A program made the translations under genes and the position numbers. A DNA stretch of 64,000 nucleotides, from NCBI RefSeq assembly GCF_044389085.1, contig NZ_JBIRXP010000003.1, forward strand, positions 620,001-684,000, in the 5' to 3' direction. The stretch comes from Isoptericola sp044389085. GTDB lineage: Bacteria > Actinomycetota > Actinomycetes > Actinomycetales > Cellulomonadaceae. The notes under the pieces are model-generated. The model was given only the letters and a program-made list of their open reading frames with translations, was not told the DNA's origin and ran no database searches. Every line of letters starts with the position of its first letter. The stretch's first letter is position 1. This document shows, piece after piece, positions 1 to 7,553 of the stretch.

Positions 1-936
1 GGCCTGGGCGACGCCCTTCCGGGCGACGAGCTCGCGCTCCCACGGAGGGTTCGCGCCCGCTCGGGAGACGGTCACGGCGGCCACCGCGGCGCACCGCGCC
101 AGCAGGGCCTCGGTGTCGGCGACGGGGAGGGCCCGCAGCGCCTCGCGGCGCCCGGCGCCCAGCAGCCCGGCGGACCACAGCCCGTCGAGCAGGGCGCCCA
201 TGAACGAGTCGCCCGCGCCGACGGTGTCCACGACGTCGACGCGCGGGGCGGTGACCGTGACCTCGCCCGCGGAGGTGATGCCCGTCGCGCCCTCGCCGCC
301 GAACGTCACGACGACGAGCGCCGGGCCGGTGCCCTGCCAGGCCCGGGCGACGTCGAGCGGGTCGCGCTCCGGGTAGAGCCACGCCAGGTCCTCGTCGCTG
401 ACCTTCACGACGTCCGAGAGCGCGACGATCTCCTCGACCCGCGGCCGGACGACGTCGGCGTCGCCCATGATCGCGGGCCTCGCGTTGGGGTCATAGGTCA
501 CCGTCGACGTCGCCCGGGCGACCTCGACCAGCCCCCGCACGTCGGCGTCCCCGGGCGGGAGCATCGCGGCGATGGAGCCGGTGTGCACCGCGAGCGTCTC
601 GGCGGTGGCGCCCGCGTCCGCGGGCACCTGCCACTCGAGGTCGAACTCGTAGGTCGCGGCGCCGGTCTCGTCGAGGGTGGCCTGTGCGACGCTCGTGCGC
701 GCCGCGCCGTCGCTGCCCGGGGCCAGGGCCACGCGGGACTCCGCGAGCCACGACCGGACGTCGTCGCCGCGCGCGTCGCGGCCGAGCCAGGTCGCGAGCC
801 GGACGTCGCGGCCGAGACGCCCGAGCGTGAGCGCGACGTTCGCCAGGCTGCCGCCGGGGTGCTCCTCGCTGGTCCCGTCGGGGCGGTGCACCGCGTCCAC
901 CAGCGCCTCGCCCACCGCGAGGACGTGGGCGCTCAC
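1..936 (-). CDS. PfkB-family carbohydrate kinase (fructokinase-like), 3' end cut by window
   Basis: This is a ribokinase/PfkB-fold sugar kinase that would phosphorylate a cytoplasmic sugar, probably fructose, with ATP. The 312 visible residues begin VSAHVLAVGEALVDAV and carry a substrate-side GGSLANVA segment near residue 28. The PfkB signature DTVGAGDSFMGALLDGL places the catalytic Asp at about residue 243. The chain runs off the window just after an NPPWERE segment, which lies close to the end in this family, so little is missing. The GTG start at 936 overlaps the xseB stop by 4 bases (GTGA), which suggests translational coupling to xseB. The exact sugar cannot be told from sequence. Confidence 0.9.
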   Translation of the reverse strand, partial: MSAHVLAVGEALVDAVHRPDGTSEEHPGGSLANVALTLGRLGRDVRLATWLGRDARGDDVRSWLAESRVALAPGSDGAARTSVAQATLDETGAATYEFDLEWQVPADAGATAETLAVHTGSIAAMLPPGDADVRGLVEVARATSTVTYDPNARPAIMGDADVVRPRVEEIVALSDVVKVSDEDLAWLYPERDPLDVARAWQGTGPALVVVTFGGEGATGITSAGEVTVTAPRVDVVDTVGAGDSFMGALLDGLWSAGLLGAGRREALRALPVADTEALLARCAAVAAVTVSRAGANPPWERELVARKGVAQA

Positions 937-1223
937 GCGTCGTCCTCCTCGTCCTCGTCGGTGCCGTCGGTGCCGTCGGCGCCGGACGGGGTGGCGGACG
1001 AGGCGGCCTGTGCCGCCGCCAGCCGCTCCCGCGCGCCGTCGAGCCACTGCTGGCAGCGGGCGGCCAGCGCCTCGCCACGCTCCCAGAGGGCGAGCGACGC
1101 TTCGAGCGGCTCGCTGCCGGCCTCGAGCCGGGCGACCACCTGGACGAGCTCGTCGCGCGCCTCCTCGTAGCTCAGCGCGGCGACGTCGGCGGGGAGATCG
1201 GGGGTGGGGTTCGCATCCGTCAC
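933..1223 (-). CDS. xseB: Exodeoxyribonuclease VII small subunit
   Basis: XseB is the small helical subunit that combines in several copies with XseA to form exonuclease VII, which degrades single-stranded DNA. The 96-residue product has the family core SYEEARDELVQVVARLEAG followed by LEASLALWERGEAL, and ends in a very acidic tail. The start is GTG at 1223. In most actinobacteria xseB directly follows xseA; here xseA lies about 3.9 kb away (5091-6383) on the same strand, with three unrelated genes between. xseB must therefore have its own promoter or rely on read-through across two plus-strand genes. The downstream sugar kinase overlaps it by 4 bases. Confidence 0.93.
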   Translation of the reverse strand: MTDANPTPDLPADVAALSYEEARDELVQVVARLEAGSEPLEASLALWERGEALAARCQQWLDGARERLAAAQAASSATPSGADGTDGTDEDEEDDA

Positions 1224-1325
1224 GGGGGACAGTCAACCGCACCACCCTCGCACCACCACAACGGCGTCCGTCGACCGGGCGGAAATGCCTTGCGACCGGG
1301 CCCCGGGTCGGGCAGCGTGCGCGGC

Positions 1326-2945
1326 ATGGGTCATCTGGAGGTGGCGCACGTCGAGCACGTGCTGCCGGACGGGCGCACGCTGCTCGACGACGTCTCGTTC
1401 CGCGTCCCCGAGGGCAGCGCCACCGCGCTCGTCGGCCCCAACGGCTCCGGCAAGACCACGCTGCTGCGGCTGCTGTCCGGGGACCTGGTGCCGCAGGCGG
1501 GCTCCGTCACCGTGACGGGCGGGCTCGGCGTCATGCGCCAGTTCGTCGGCTCGGTGCGCGACGGGTCGACCGTGCGCGACCTGCTCGTCGACGTCGCGCC
1601 GCCGCGGATCCGCGACGCGGCGCGCGCCGTCGACGCGGCCGAGCTGGCGATCATGGAGGTCGACGACGAGCCCGCCCAGCTCGCGTACGCGCAGGCGCTC
1701 GCCGACTGGGCCGAGGCGCGGGGGTACGAGGCCGAGACCCTGTGGGACGTGTGCACCGTCGCCGCCCTCGGCGTCCCGTACGAGCAGGCGCGGTGGCGCG
1801 AGGTGCGCACCCTGTCGGGCGGCGAGCAGAAGCGGCTCGTCCTCGAGGCGCTGCTGCGGGGCCCGGACGAGGTGCTGCTGCTCGACGAGCCGGACAACTA
1901 CCTCGACGTGCCCGGCAAGCGGTGGCTCGAGGACCAGCTGCGCGGCACGCGCAAGACCGTCCTCTTCGTGTCGCACGACCGCGAGCTCCTGGCGCGGGTC
2001 GCCGACCGGATCGTGTCGCTGGAGCCCGCGCCGTCCGGCGCGGACGCGTGGGTGCACGGCGGCGGCTTCGCGACGTTCCACGAGGCGCGGCGCGAGCGGT
2101 TCGAGCGGTTCGAGGAGCTGCGGCGGCGCTGGGACGAGAAGCACGCGCAGCTCGTGCGCCTGGTGCGCGAGCTGCGCCAGGCCGCCGCCAACAGCGACGC
2201 CATGGCCTCGCGCTACCGCGCGGCCCAGACCCGCCTGAGCAAGTTCGAGGAGGCCGGCCCGCCGCCCGAGCCGCCGCGCGAGCAGGACATCCGGATGCGG
2301 CTGCGCGGCGGCCGCACGGGCGTGCGGGCGCTGACCTGCGAACGGCTCGGCCTCACCGGGCTGATGCAGCCGTTCGACCTCGAGGTCTTCTACGGCGAGC
2401 GTGTGGCGGTCCTCGGGTCGAACGGGTCCGGCAAGTCGCACTTCCTGCGCCTGCTCGGCGGGGACGACGTCGCGCACACGGGCGAGTGGCGGCTCGGCGC
2501 GCGCGTCGTGCCCGGCGTCTTCGCGCAGACCCATGCCCACCCGGAGCTGTTCGGGCGCACGCTGACCCAGATCCTCTGGGAGGACCACGCCCGCGACCGC
2601 GGCGCGGCCATGTCCGTGCTGCGGCGCTACGAGCTGACCGTCGCCGCGGACCGCGCGTTCGACCGCCTCTCAGGCGGCCAGCAGGCGCGGTTCCAGATCC
2701 TGCTGCTCGAGCTCGCCGGCTGCACCGCGCTGCTGCTGGACGAGCCCACCGACAACCTCGACCTGGCCAGCGCCGAGGCCCTCCAGGACGGGCTGGAGGC
2801 GTTCGACGGGACCGTGCTCGCGGTGACGCACGACCGGTGGTTCGCGCGCTCGTTCGACCGGTTCCTCGTGTTCGGCGCGGACGGGACCGTGCGCGAGACG
2901 CCCGAGCCCGTCTGGGACGAGGGCCGGGTCGCCCGCGCACGGTGA
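1326..2945 (+). CDS. ABC-F family ATP-binding protein (two ATPase domains, no membrane part)
   Basis: The 539-residue protein carries two ABC ATPase domains and no transmembrane segment, which is the ABC-F layout. Domain 1 has Walker A GPNGSGKT (about residues 37-44), LSGGEQKR (about 163) and LLLDEPDNYLD. Domain 2 has GSNGSGKS (about 363), LSGGQQAR (about 448) and LLLDEPTDNLD. A charged, Arg-rich linker of about 80 residues lies between them, as in ribosome-acting ABC-F proteins. Such proteins act on the ribosomal E site as translation factors or protect ribosomes from antibiotics; which applies here cannot be decided. ATG 1326 was chosen over an in-frame upstream start at 1290 because homology begins there. 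It lies in the segment that separates xseB from xseA. Confidence 0.9.
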   Translation: MGHLEVAHVEHVLPDGRTLLDDVSFRVPEGSATALVGPNGSGKTTLLRLLSGDLVPQAGSVTVTGGLGVMRQFVGSVRDGSTVRDLLVDVAPPRIRDAARAVDAAELAIMEVDDEPAQLAYAQALADWAEARGYEAETLWDVCTVAALGVPYEQARWREVRTLSGGEQKRLVLEALLRGPDEVLLLDEPDNYLDVPGKRWLEDQLRGTRKTVLFVSHDRELLARVADRIVSLEPAPSGADAWVHGGGFATFHEARRERFERFEELRRRWDEKHAQLVRLVRELRQAAANSDAMASRYRAAQTRLSKFEEAGPPPEPPREQDIRMRLRGGRTGVRALTCERLGLTGLMQPFDLEVFYGERVAVLGSNGSGKSHFLRLLGGDDVAHTGEWRLGARVVPGVFAQTHAHPELFGRTLTQILWEDHARDRGAAMSVLRRYELTVAADRAFDRLSGGQQARFQILLLELAGCTALLLDEPTDNLDLASAEALQDGLEAFDGTVLAVTHDRWFARSFDRFLVFGADGTVRETPEPVWDEGRVARAR

Positions 2946-2949
2946 CCGG

Positions 2950-4101
2950 TCAGGACCGGCCGGTGAAGAACGCCCGCAGGTCGTCCGCCAGGAGCTGCGG
3001 CTCCTCCATCGCGGGGAAGTGCCCGCCCTCGGTGTGCTCGACCCACTGGTCGATGGCGCCCCAGGCGTTGAACACCTTCGCCATCAGCGGGTGGGTGTCG
3101 AAGACCGACCACGCGGAGGGGACGTCGGAGGCCGACAGCCAGTCGAGCCCGGAGTGCGCGGCCTCGTAGTAGAACTGCGCGCTGGACGCGCCGCTGCGCG
3201 TGAACCAGTACAGCGAGACGTTCGTGAGGAGCTGGTCGCGGTCGACGGCCTCGTCCGGCGTGCGGGACGCCGGATTCGTCCACGTCTGGAACTTCTCGGC
3301 GATCCAGGCGAGCTGCCCGACGGGGGAGTCGCTGAGGGCCGCGCCGATCGTGTCGGGGCGGTGGTTCTGCAGCTCGAAGTAGCCGTGCTCGTCGGCGTCG
3401 GCCGCACGGACCGCCTCGAGCTGGGCGACCTCGTCGTCGGTCAGGCCGTCCGGCATCGGGTACGCGTCGCCCACCATGCCGAGCGACCGGCCGTCGCTCC
3501 CGACGTGGGTGCCGATCACCCGCTGCGGGTACACCGCGGCGAGCCGGCCGGTGGTGCCCGCGCCGATGTCGGTGCCGTGCACGGCGAACCGGTCGTGGCC
3601 GAGCCGCGTCATGATCTCGGCGTACGCCTCGGTGGTGCGGGCCACCTCCCAGCCGGTTCCGGACAACGGCGCGGAGAAGCCGAACCCGGGCAGGGACGGC
3701 ACGACGACGTGGAACGCGTCCGTGAGCAGCGGGATCAGGCGCTGGTACTCGACGAACGAGCCCGGCCAGCCGTGGCACAGCAGCAGCGGCGTCGCGTCGG
3801 GGTTCGCCGAACGGGCGTGGACGACGTGGAAGGTCTGTCCGTCGACGACCGTCGTGACCTGCTCGAACACATTCAGGGCGGCCTCCTGGGCGCGCCAGTC
3901 GAAGCCGTCGCGCCAGTACTCGGCGAGCTCGCGCAGGTACGGCAGCGGGATGCCGCGGCTGAAGTCGGTGCGGTCGTCGCGGCCGGGCACGGGCAGGGGC
4001 CAGCGGGTGCGGGCGAGGCGGTCGCGCAGGTCGTCGAGGTCCGCCTGCGGGACGTCGACGCGGAAGGGGACGAGGGCGGCGTTCGCGGTGTTCTCGTTCA
4101 T
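2950..4101 (-). CDS. Epoxide hydrolase, EHN-type alpha/beta hydrolase
   Basis: This 383-residue protein has the N-terminal epoxide hydrolase segment (FRVDVPQADLDDLRDRLART, from about residue 13) followed by an alpha/beta-hydrolase core. The oxyanion motif HGWPGS is at 110-115, the nucleophile Asp178 lies in HGTDIGAG, and His361 lies in GGHFPAMEEP near the end. The family opens epoxides to diols through an aspartyl ester. ATG 4101 gives the usual family N-terminus; the open frame extends further upstream but into the divergent WYL gene. It is divergent from that regulator, with only 61 bases between the starts, which suggests control by it. Its 3' end nearly touches the ABC-F gene in a convergent arrangement. 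The substrate is unknown. Confidence 0.9.
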   Translation of the reverse strand: MNENTANAALVPFRVDVPQADLDDLRDRLARTRWPLPVPGRDDRTDFSRGIPLPYLRELAEYWRDGFDWRAQEAALNVFEQVTTVVDGQTFHVVHARSANPDATPLLLCHGWPGSFVEYQRLIPLLTDAFHVVVPSLPGFGFSAPLSGTGWEVARTTEAYAEIMTRLGHDRFAVHGTDIGAGTTGRLAAVYPQRVIGTHVGSDGRSLGMVGDAYPMPDGLTDDEVAQLEAVRAADADEHGYFELQNHRPDTIGAALSDSPVGQLAWIAEKFQTWTNPASRTPDEAVDRDQLLTNVSLYWFTRSGASSAQFYYEAAHSGLDWLSASDVPSAWSVFDTHPLMAKVFNAWGAIDQWVEHTEGGHFPAMEEPQLLADDLRAFFTGRS

Positions 4102-4116
4102 GTCTCCACACTCCCT

Positions 4117-4135
4117 GAAAACGCGGACGATTTTC
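4117..4135. promoter_or_regulatory. Inverted repeat in the epoxide hydrolase/WYL divergent promoter
   Basis: GAAAA and TTTTC form perfect 5-base arms around a 9-base spacer, in an AT-rich patch of an otherwise very GC-rich sequence. A second overlapping repeat, GCGGA and TCCGC, lies at about 4122-4140. Position midway between two divergent starts fits an operator for the WYL regulator. Function is inferred only. Confidence 0.4.
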
Positions 4136-4162
4136 TTCCGCATTCGCTGAGAAGATCGCACG

Positions 4163-5125
4163 ATGATCGAGACCTCCGCCCGGCTCCTGCAGCTCCTGTC
4201 CCTGCTGCAGCTCAAGCGCGACTGGACCAGCGGCGAGCTCGCCCAGCGACTGGAGGTCAGCACCCGCACGGTGCGCACGGACGTGGGCAAGCTGCGCTCG
4301 CTCGGCTACCCGGTCGAGGCCCGACCCGGCGTCGCGGGCGGGTATCGCCTGGCCGCCGGCTCCGCGATGCCGCCGCTCGTGCTGGACGACGACGAGGCGG
4401 TCGCCGTCGCGGTCGGCCTCGGCGCCGCGGCCCGCGCGTCGTTGGGGGCGGGGGAGACCGCGCTCACGGCGCTCGCCAAGCTCGAGCAGGTGATGCCCGC
4501 GCGGCTGCGCCGTCGCGTCGAGGCGGTCCGGGAGGCGACGAGCGTCGTCCCCGGCGGTGACCCGGCCCTCGACCTCGAGGTGCTGGGTGCGGTCGCCGCC
4601 GCGATCCGCGCGGGCGAACGTCTCCGCTTCGGCTACACCAGCTGGGACGGCGCGGAGTCGTCCCGGCACACCGAGCCGCACCGCGTGGTGGCCTGGGGCG
4701 CGCGCTGGTACCTGCTGGCCTGGGATCTCGACCGGGTCGACTGGGGCGTCTTCCGGGTGGACCGGATCACGCCGAAGCCGCCGACGGGCGCCCGCTTCCG
4801 CCCGCGCGAGATACCGGAGGAGGCCGTGCTGCGGCACGTCGTGTCCCGCGTGGGGCGGGCGACCTGGCGCTACCGCGCCACGATCCTCGTGCACGCGTCG
4901 GCCGAGGACGTCGTCGCGCGGATCGGTTCCCCGCTCGAGGTCGAGGAGGTCGGCCCGGACCGGTGCCGGCTCGAGGTGGGCAGCGACGACCCGGACCGGC
5001 TCGCCCTGTGGGTCACCCAGCTCGGCACGGACGTCGAGGTGCTCGAGGGGGAGGAGCTGGCCGCGGCGTTCGACCGGCTGGCGGAGCGGCTCAGGCGGGC
5101 GGCGCGGGTGCGGACGTCGCGGTGA
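4163..5125 (+). CDS. HTH-WYL (YafY-type) transcriptional regulator
   Basis: This 320-residue protein has an N-terminal winged helix (TSGELAQRLEVSTRTVRTDV, residues 21-40) and a central WYL domain with the signature segment HRVVAWGARWYLLAWDLD, followed by a WCX-type C-terminal region. WYL proteins are ligand-sensing regulators, often next to or divergent from the genes they control, so the epoxide hydrolase is the likely target. The 3' end overlaps the end of the convergent xseA gene by 35 bases. The ligand is not known. Confidence 0.92.
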   Translation: MIETSARLLQLLSLLQLKRDWTSGELAQRLEVSTRTVRTDVGKLRSLGYPVEARPGVAGGYRLAAGSAMPPLVLDDDEAVAVAVGLGAAARASLGAGETALTALAKLEQVMPARLRRRVEAVREATSVVPGGDPALDLEVLGAVAAAIRAGERLRFGYTSWDGAESSRHTEPHRVVAWGARWYLLAWDLDRVDWGVFRVDRITPKPPTGARFRPREIPEEAVLRHVVSRVGRATWRYRATILVHASAEDVVARIGSPLEVEEVGPDRCRLEVGSDDPDRLALWVTQLGTDVEVLEGEELAAAFDRLAERLRRAARVRTSR

Positions 5126-6383
5126 CGGCGGCGTCCAGCGATCCCTCGGCGACGCGGACGTGGACCAGGTCTCCCGGCTCGACGTCCCGGCTCGTGCGCA
5201 CCACGTGCCCGTCCGCGCGCTGCACGACGGCGTAGCCGCGCTCGAGCGTGGCCTGCGGCGAGAGCGCCCTGACCTGGGCGCCCAGGCGCCCGATCTCGCC
5301 CGCGGCGCGCAGCAGCGCGGCGTCGAGGCAGTGGCGTGCGTGCCGCAGGTGCTGGACGAGCTCGCGCTCGCGCGCGTCGATCGTCGTCTGCGGGCGGGCG
5401 AGCGCCGGGCGCGAGCGCAGCGCGTCGAGTCCGTGCTGCTCGCGCTCGACCCGCCCGGCGACGGCGGCGCGCATGCGCCGGCGCGCCTGCTCGAGGCGCA
5501 GCCGTTCCTCGGCGACGTCGGGCACGACCTGCTTCGCCGCGTCGGTCGGGGTGGACGCACGGTGGTCCGCGACGAGGTCGAGCAGCGGCGTGTCCGTCTC
5601 GTGGCCGATGGCGCTCACCAGCGGCGTCGTGGCGGCGGCCGCCGCGCGCACGAGGGCCTCGTTGCTGAACGGCAGCAGGTCCTCGACCGAGCCGCCACCG
5701 CGGGCGACGACGATCACCTCGACCTCGGGCCGGGCGTCGAGCTCGGCGATCGCGGCGCTCACCTCGCGCACGGCGTCGACGCCCTGCACCGCGACCTCGC
5801 GGATCTCGAAGCGCACCTGCGGCCAGCGGGCGCGGGCGTTGACGACGACGTCGTGCTCCGCCTTCGACTCGCGCCCGCACACGAGGCCGACGACGGCGGG
5901 CAGGAACGGCAGCGGGCGCTTGCGGTCGAGGTCGAACAGGCCCTCTGCGGCGAGCACGCGGCGCAGCTGGTCGATCCGGGCGAGCAGCTCGCCGACGCCC
6001 ACCTGGCGCACCGCCGTCGCGCGCATCGACATCCGGCCCGTCTTGACCCAGAACTCGGGCTTGGCCTGCACCACGACGTGGTCCCCGACCTCGGGCTTGT
6101 GGTGCAGGCCCTCGTAGATCCGGGACAGCAGGTGCACGGGCAGGGACGCCTCGGCGTCGGTGTCGCGCAGCGTGACGAACTGCATCCCGGCCCGGGGCCG
6201 GTAGGTGTGCTCCACGACCTGGCCCTCGACCCACACGGTCGACATCCTCGCGACGTAGTCCCGGATCTTCGCGGACAGCAGCCGCACCGGCCACGGGCGC
6301 TCCGCCGTCGTCTCGCGGGCGACCTCGGGCAGGGGCTGCGGATGGGAGGGCTGCTGGGACGTGTCCGACACGGCGTCCAGCAT
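5091..6383 (-). CDS. xseA: Exodeoxyribonuclease VII large subunit
   Basis: XseA is the catalytic subunit of exonuclease VII, cutting single-stranded DNA from both ends. The 430-residue product has the N-terminal OB-fold (VWVEGQVVEHTYRPRAGMQF), the catalytic-domain segments LPAVVGLVCGRESKAEHDVV and VVARGGGSVEDLLPFSNEAL, then GHETDTPLLDLVADHRASTP, and a long Arg-rich coiled region. Length is normal. It is divergent from ispH with 99 bases between the starts. Downstream on its strand comes the 3' end of a convergent WYL gene rather than xseB, which is about 3.9 kb away. ATG 6383 is the only well-placed upstream start, and no clear ribosome site was seen. Confidence 0.95.
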   Translation of the reverse strand: MLDAVSDTSQQPSHPQPLPEVARETTAERPWPVRLLSAKIRDYVARMSTVWVEGQVVEHTYRPRAGMQFVTLRDTDAEASLPVHLLSRIYEGLHHKPEVGDHVVVQAKPEFWVKTGRMSMRATAVRQVGVGELLARIDQLRRVLAAEGLFDLDRKRPLPFLPAVVGLVCGRESKAEHDVVVNARARWPQVRFEIREVAVQGVDAVREVSAAIAELDARPEVEVIVVARGGGSVEDLLPFSNEALVRAAAAATTPLVSAIGHETDTPLLDLVADHRASTPTDAAKQVVPDVAEERLRLEQARRRMRAAVAGRVEREQHGLDALRSRPALARPQTTIDARERELVQHLRHARHCLDAALLRAAGEIGRLGAQVRALSPQATLERGYAVVQRADGHVVRTSRDVEPGDLVHVRVAEGSLDAAVTATSAPAPPA

Positions 6384-6402
6384 GCCCCACGCCCCCGACG
6401 AG

Positions 6403-6414
6403 CCCGGTACCGGG
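6403..6414. promoter_or_regulatory. 12-base perfect palindrome between xseA and ispH
   Basis: CCCGGTACCGGG is a perfect palindrome in the 99-base divergent region between the xseA and ispH starts. It could be an operator, but GC-rich palindromes of this size also arise by chance. Confidence 0.25.
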
Positions 6415-6470
6415 ACCGGTCACCAGCGCACGGTCATGCGCCCGTCACAGGACGTCCACACGGGCGCACC

Positions 6471-6476
6471 TAGACT
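6471..6476 (+). promoter_or_regulatory. Candidate -10 box of ispH (leaderless)
   Basis: TAGACT matches the actinobacterial -10 consensus TANNNT and ends 6 bases before the GTG start. This spacing puts the transcription start on the start codon. There is no ribosome binding site between them. Confidence 0.6.
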
Positions 6477-6482
6477 GGCCGC

Positions 6483-7526
6483 GTGACTGTGACCAGCCCG
6501 GCTCCCGCCACCCCGACGACCACCAAGCGCGTGCTCCTCGCCGCGCCGCGCGGCTACTGCGCGGGGGTGGACCGTGCGGTGGTCGCGGTCGAGAAGGCGC
6601 TCGAGACCTACGGCGCACCGGTGTACGTGCGCAAGGAGATCGTGCACAACAAGCACGTCGTGGAGACGCTGCGCGACCGCGGGGCGATCTTCGTCAACGA
6701 GACCGACGAGGTGCCCGAGGGCGCCCGGCTCGTGTTCTCCGCGCACGGCGTCTCGCCCGCGGTGCGCGCGTCGGCCGCGGCGCGCAGCCTCGACACCATC
6801 GACGCCACGTGCCCCCTGGTGACCAAGGTGCACAAGGAGGCCGTCCGGTTCGCCAACGACGACTACGACATCCTCCTCATCGGCCACACCGGGCACGAAG
6901 AGGTCGAGGGCACGGCGGGCGAGGCGCCCGACCACGTCCAGGTGGTCAACTCCCCGGACGAGGTCGACCAGGTGCAGGTCCGCGACCCGCAGAAGGTCGT
7001 GTGGATCTCCCAGACCACCCTGTCCGTCGACGAGACGATGGAGACGGTGCGCCGCCTGCGCGTCCGGTTCCCCGAGATGCAGGACCCGCCCTCCGACGAC
7101 ATCTGCTACGCCACGCAGAACCGCCAGGTCGCGGTGAAGAAGCTCGCCCCGGAGTGCGACGTCGTCATCGTCGTGGGCTCCGCGAACTCGTCGAACTCGG
7201 TGCGCCTGGTCGAGGTGGCGCTGCAGGCCGGCGCCCGCACCGCGTACCGGGTGGACCGCGCGACCGAGATCGAGGATGCCTGGCTCGACGGCGCCGCCAC
7301 GGTGGGCGTCACGTCCGGCGCGTCGGTGCCCGAGATCCTGGTCCAGGACGTCATCGCCCACCTGGACGACCACGGTTTCGGGGACGTCGAGGAGGTGCGC
7401 ACCGCGACCGAGGACCTGATGTTCTCCCTGCCGCGCGAGCTCGCGCGCGGCCTCAAGGCCGCCGGCCAGCAGGAGCAGCGGCCCCGCCGCGGCGCGCGGA
7501 CCTCGCTCCCCGTCGAGCCCGCCTGA
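6483..7526 (+). CDS. ispH: 4-hydroxy-3-methylbut-2-enyl diphosphate reductase
   Basis: IspH (LytB) is the last enzyme of the MEP pathway and reduces HMBPP to IPP and DMAPP using an iron-sulfur cluster. The three cluster cysteines are visible in APRGYCAGVDRAV (Cys26), TIDATCPLVTKVH and DDICYATQNRQ, and the active-site histidines in SAHGVSP and IGHTGHEEVEG. Length, 347 residues, is normal; the last 25 residues are a low-complexity Arg/Pro tail. The GTG start at 6483 fits a leaderless transcript. xseA diverges upstream, and a hairpin separates it from convergent rmuC downstream. Confidence 0.97.
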   Translation: MTVTSPAPATPTTTKRVLLAAPRGYCAGVDRAVVAVEKALETYGAPVYVRKEIVHNKHVVETLRDRGAIFVNETDEVPEGARLVFSAHGVSPAVRASAAARSLDTIDATCPLVTKVHKEAVRFANDDYDILLIGHTGHEEVEGTAGEAPDHVQVVNSPDEVDQVQVRDPQKVVWISQTTLSVDETMETVRRLRVRFPEMQDPPSDDICYATQNRQVAVKKLAPECDVVIVVGSANSSNSVRLVEVALQAGARTAYRVDRATEIEDAWLDGAATVGVTSGASVPEILVQDVIAHLDDHGFGDVEEVRTATEDLMFSLPRELARGLKAAGQQEQRPRRGARTSLPVEPA

Positions 7527-7528
7527 CG

Positions 7529-7551
7529 CCGGCGGCCGCTGCGGCCGCCGG
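7529..7551. terminator. Hairpin between convergent ispH and rmuC
   Basis: CCGGCGGCCG and CGGCCGCCGG form a perfect 10-base stem with a 3-base loop, filling the 27 bases between the two stop codons. No T-run follows. The position suits a bidirectional terminator. Confidence 0.6.
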
Positions 7552-7553
7552 GC

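Noticed and set aside
677..3169. An 830-residue open frame on the plus strand
   Set aside because: It is Arg/Ala/Pro-rich, has no family pattern and overlaps the real kinase, xseB and ABC-F genes; a GC-rich shadow frame.
1326..5125. Mobile element carrying the ABC-F, hydrolase and regulator genes
   Set aside because: No transposase, integrase, terminal repeat or target duplication was seen at either edge.
2627..5560. A 977-residue open frame on the minus strand
   Set aside because: It covers the epoxide hydrolase in another frame plus parts of convergent genes. Only xseA-like segments in other frames show homology.
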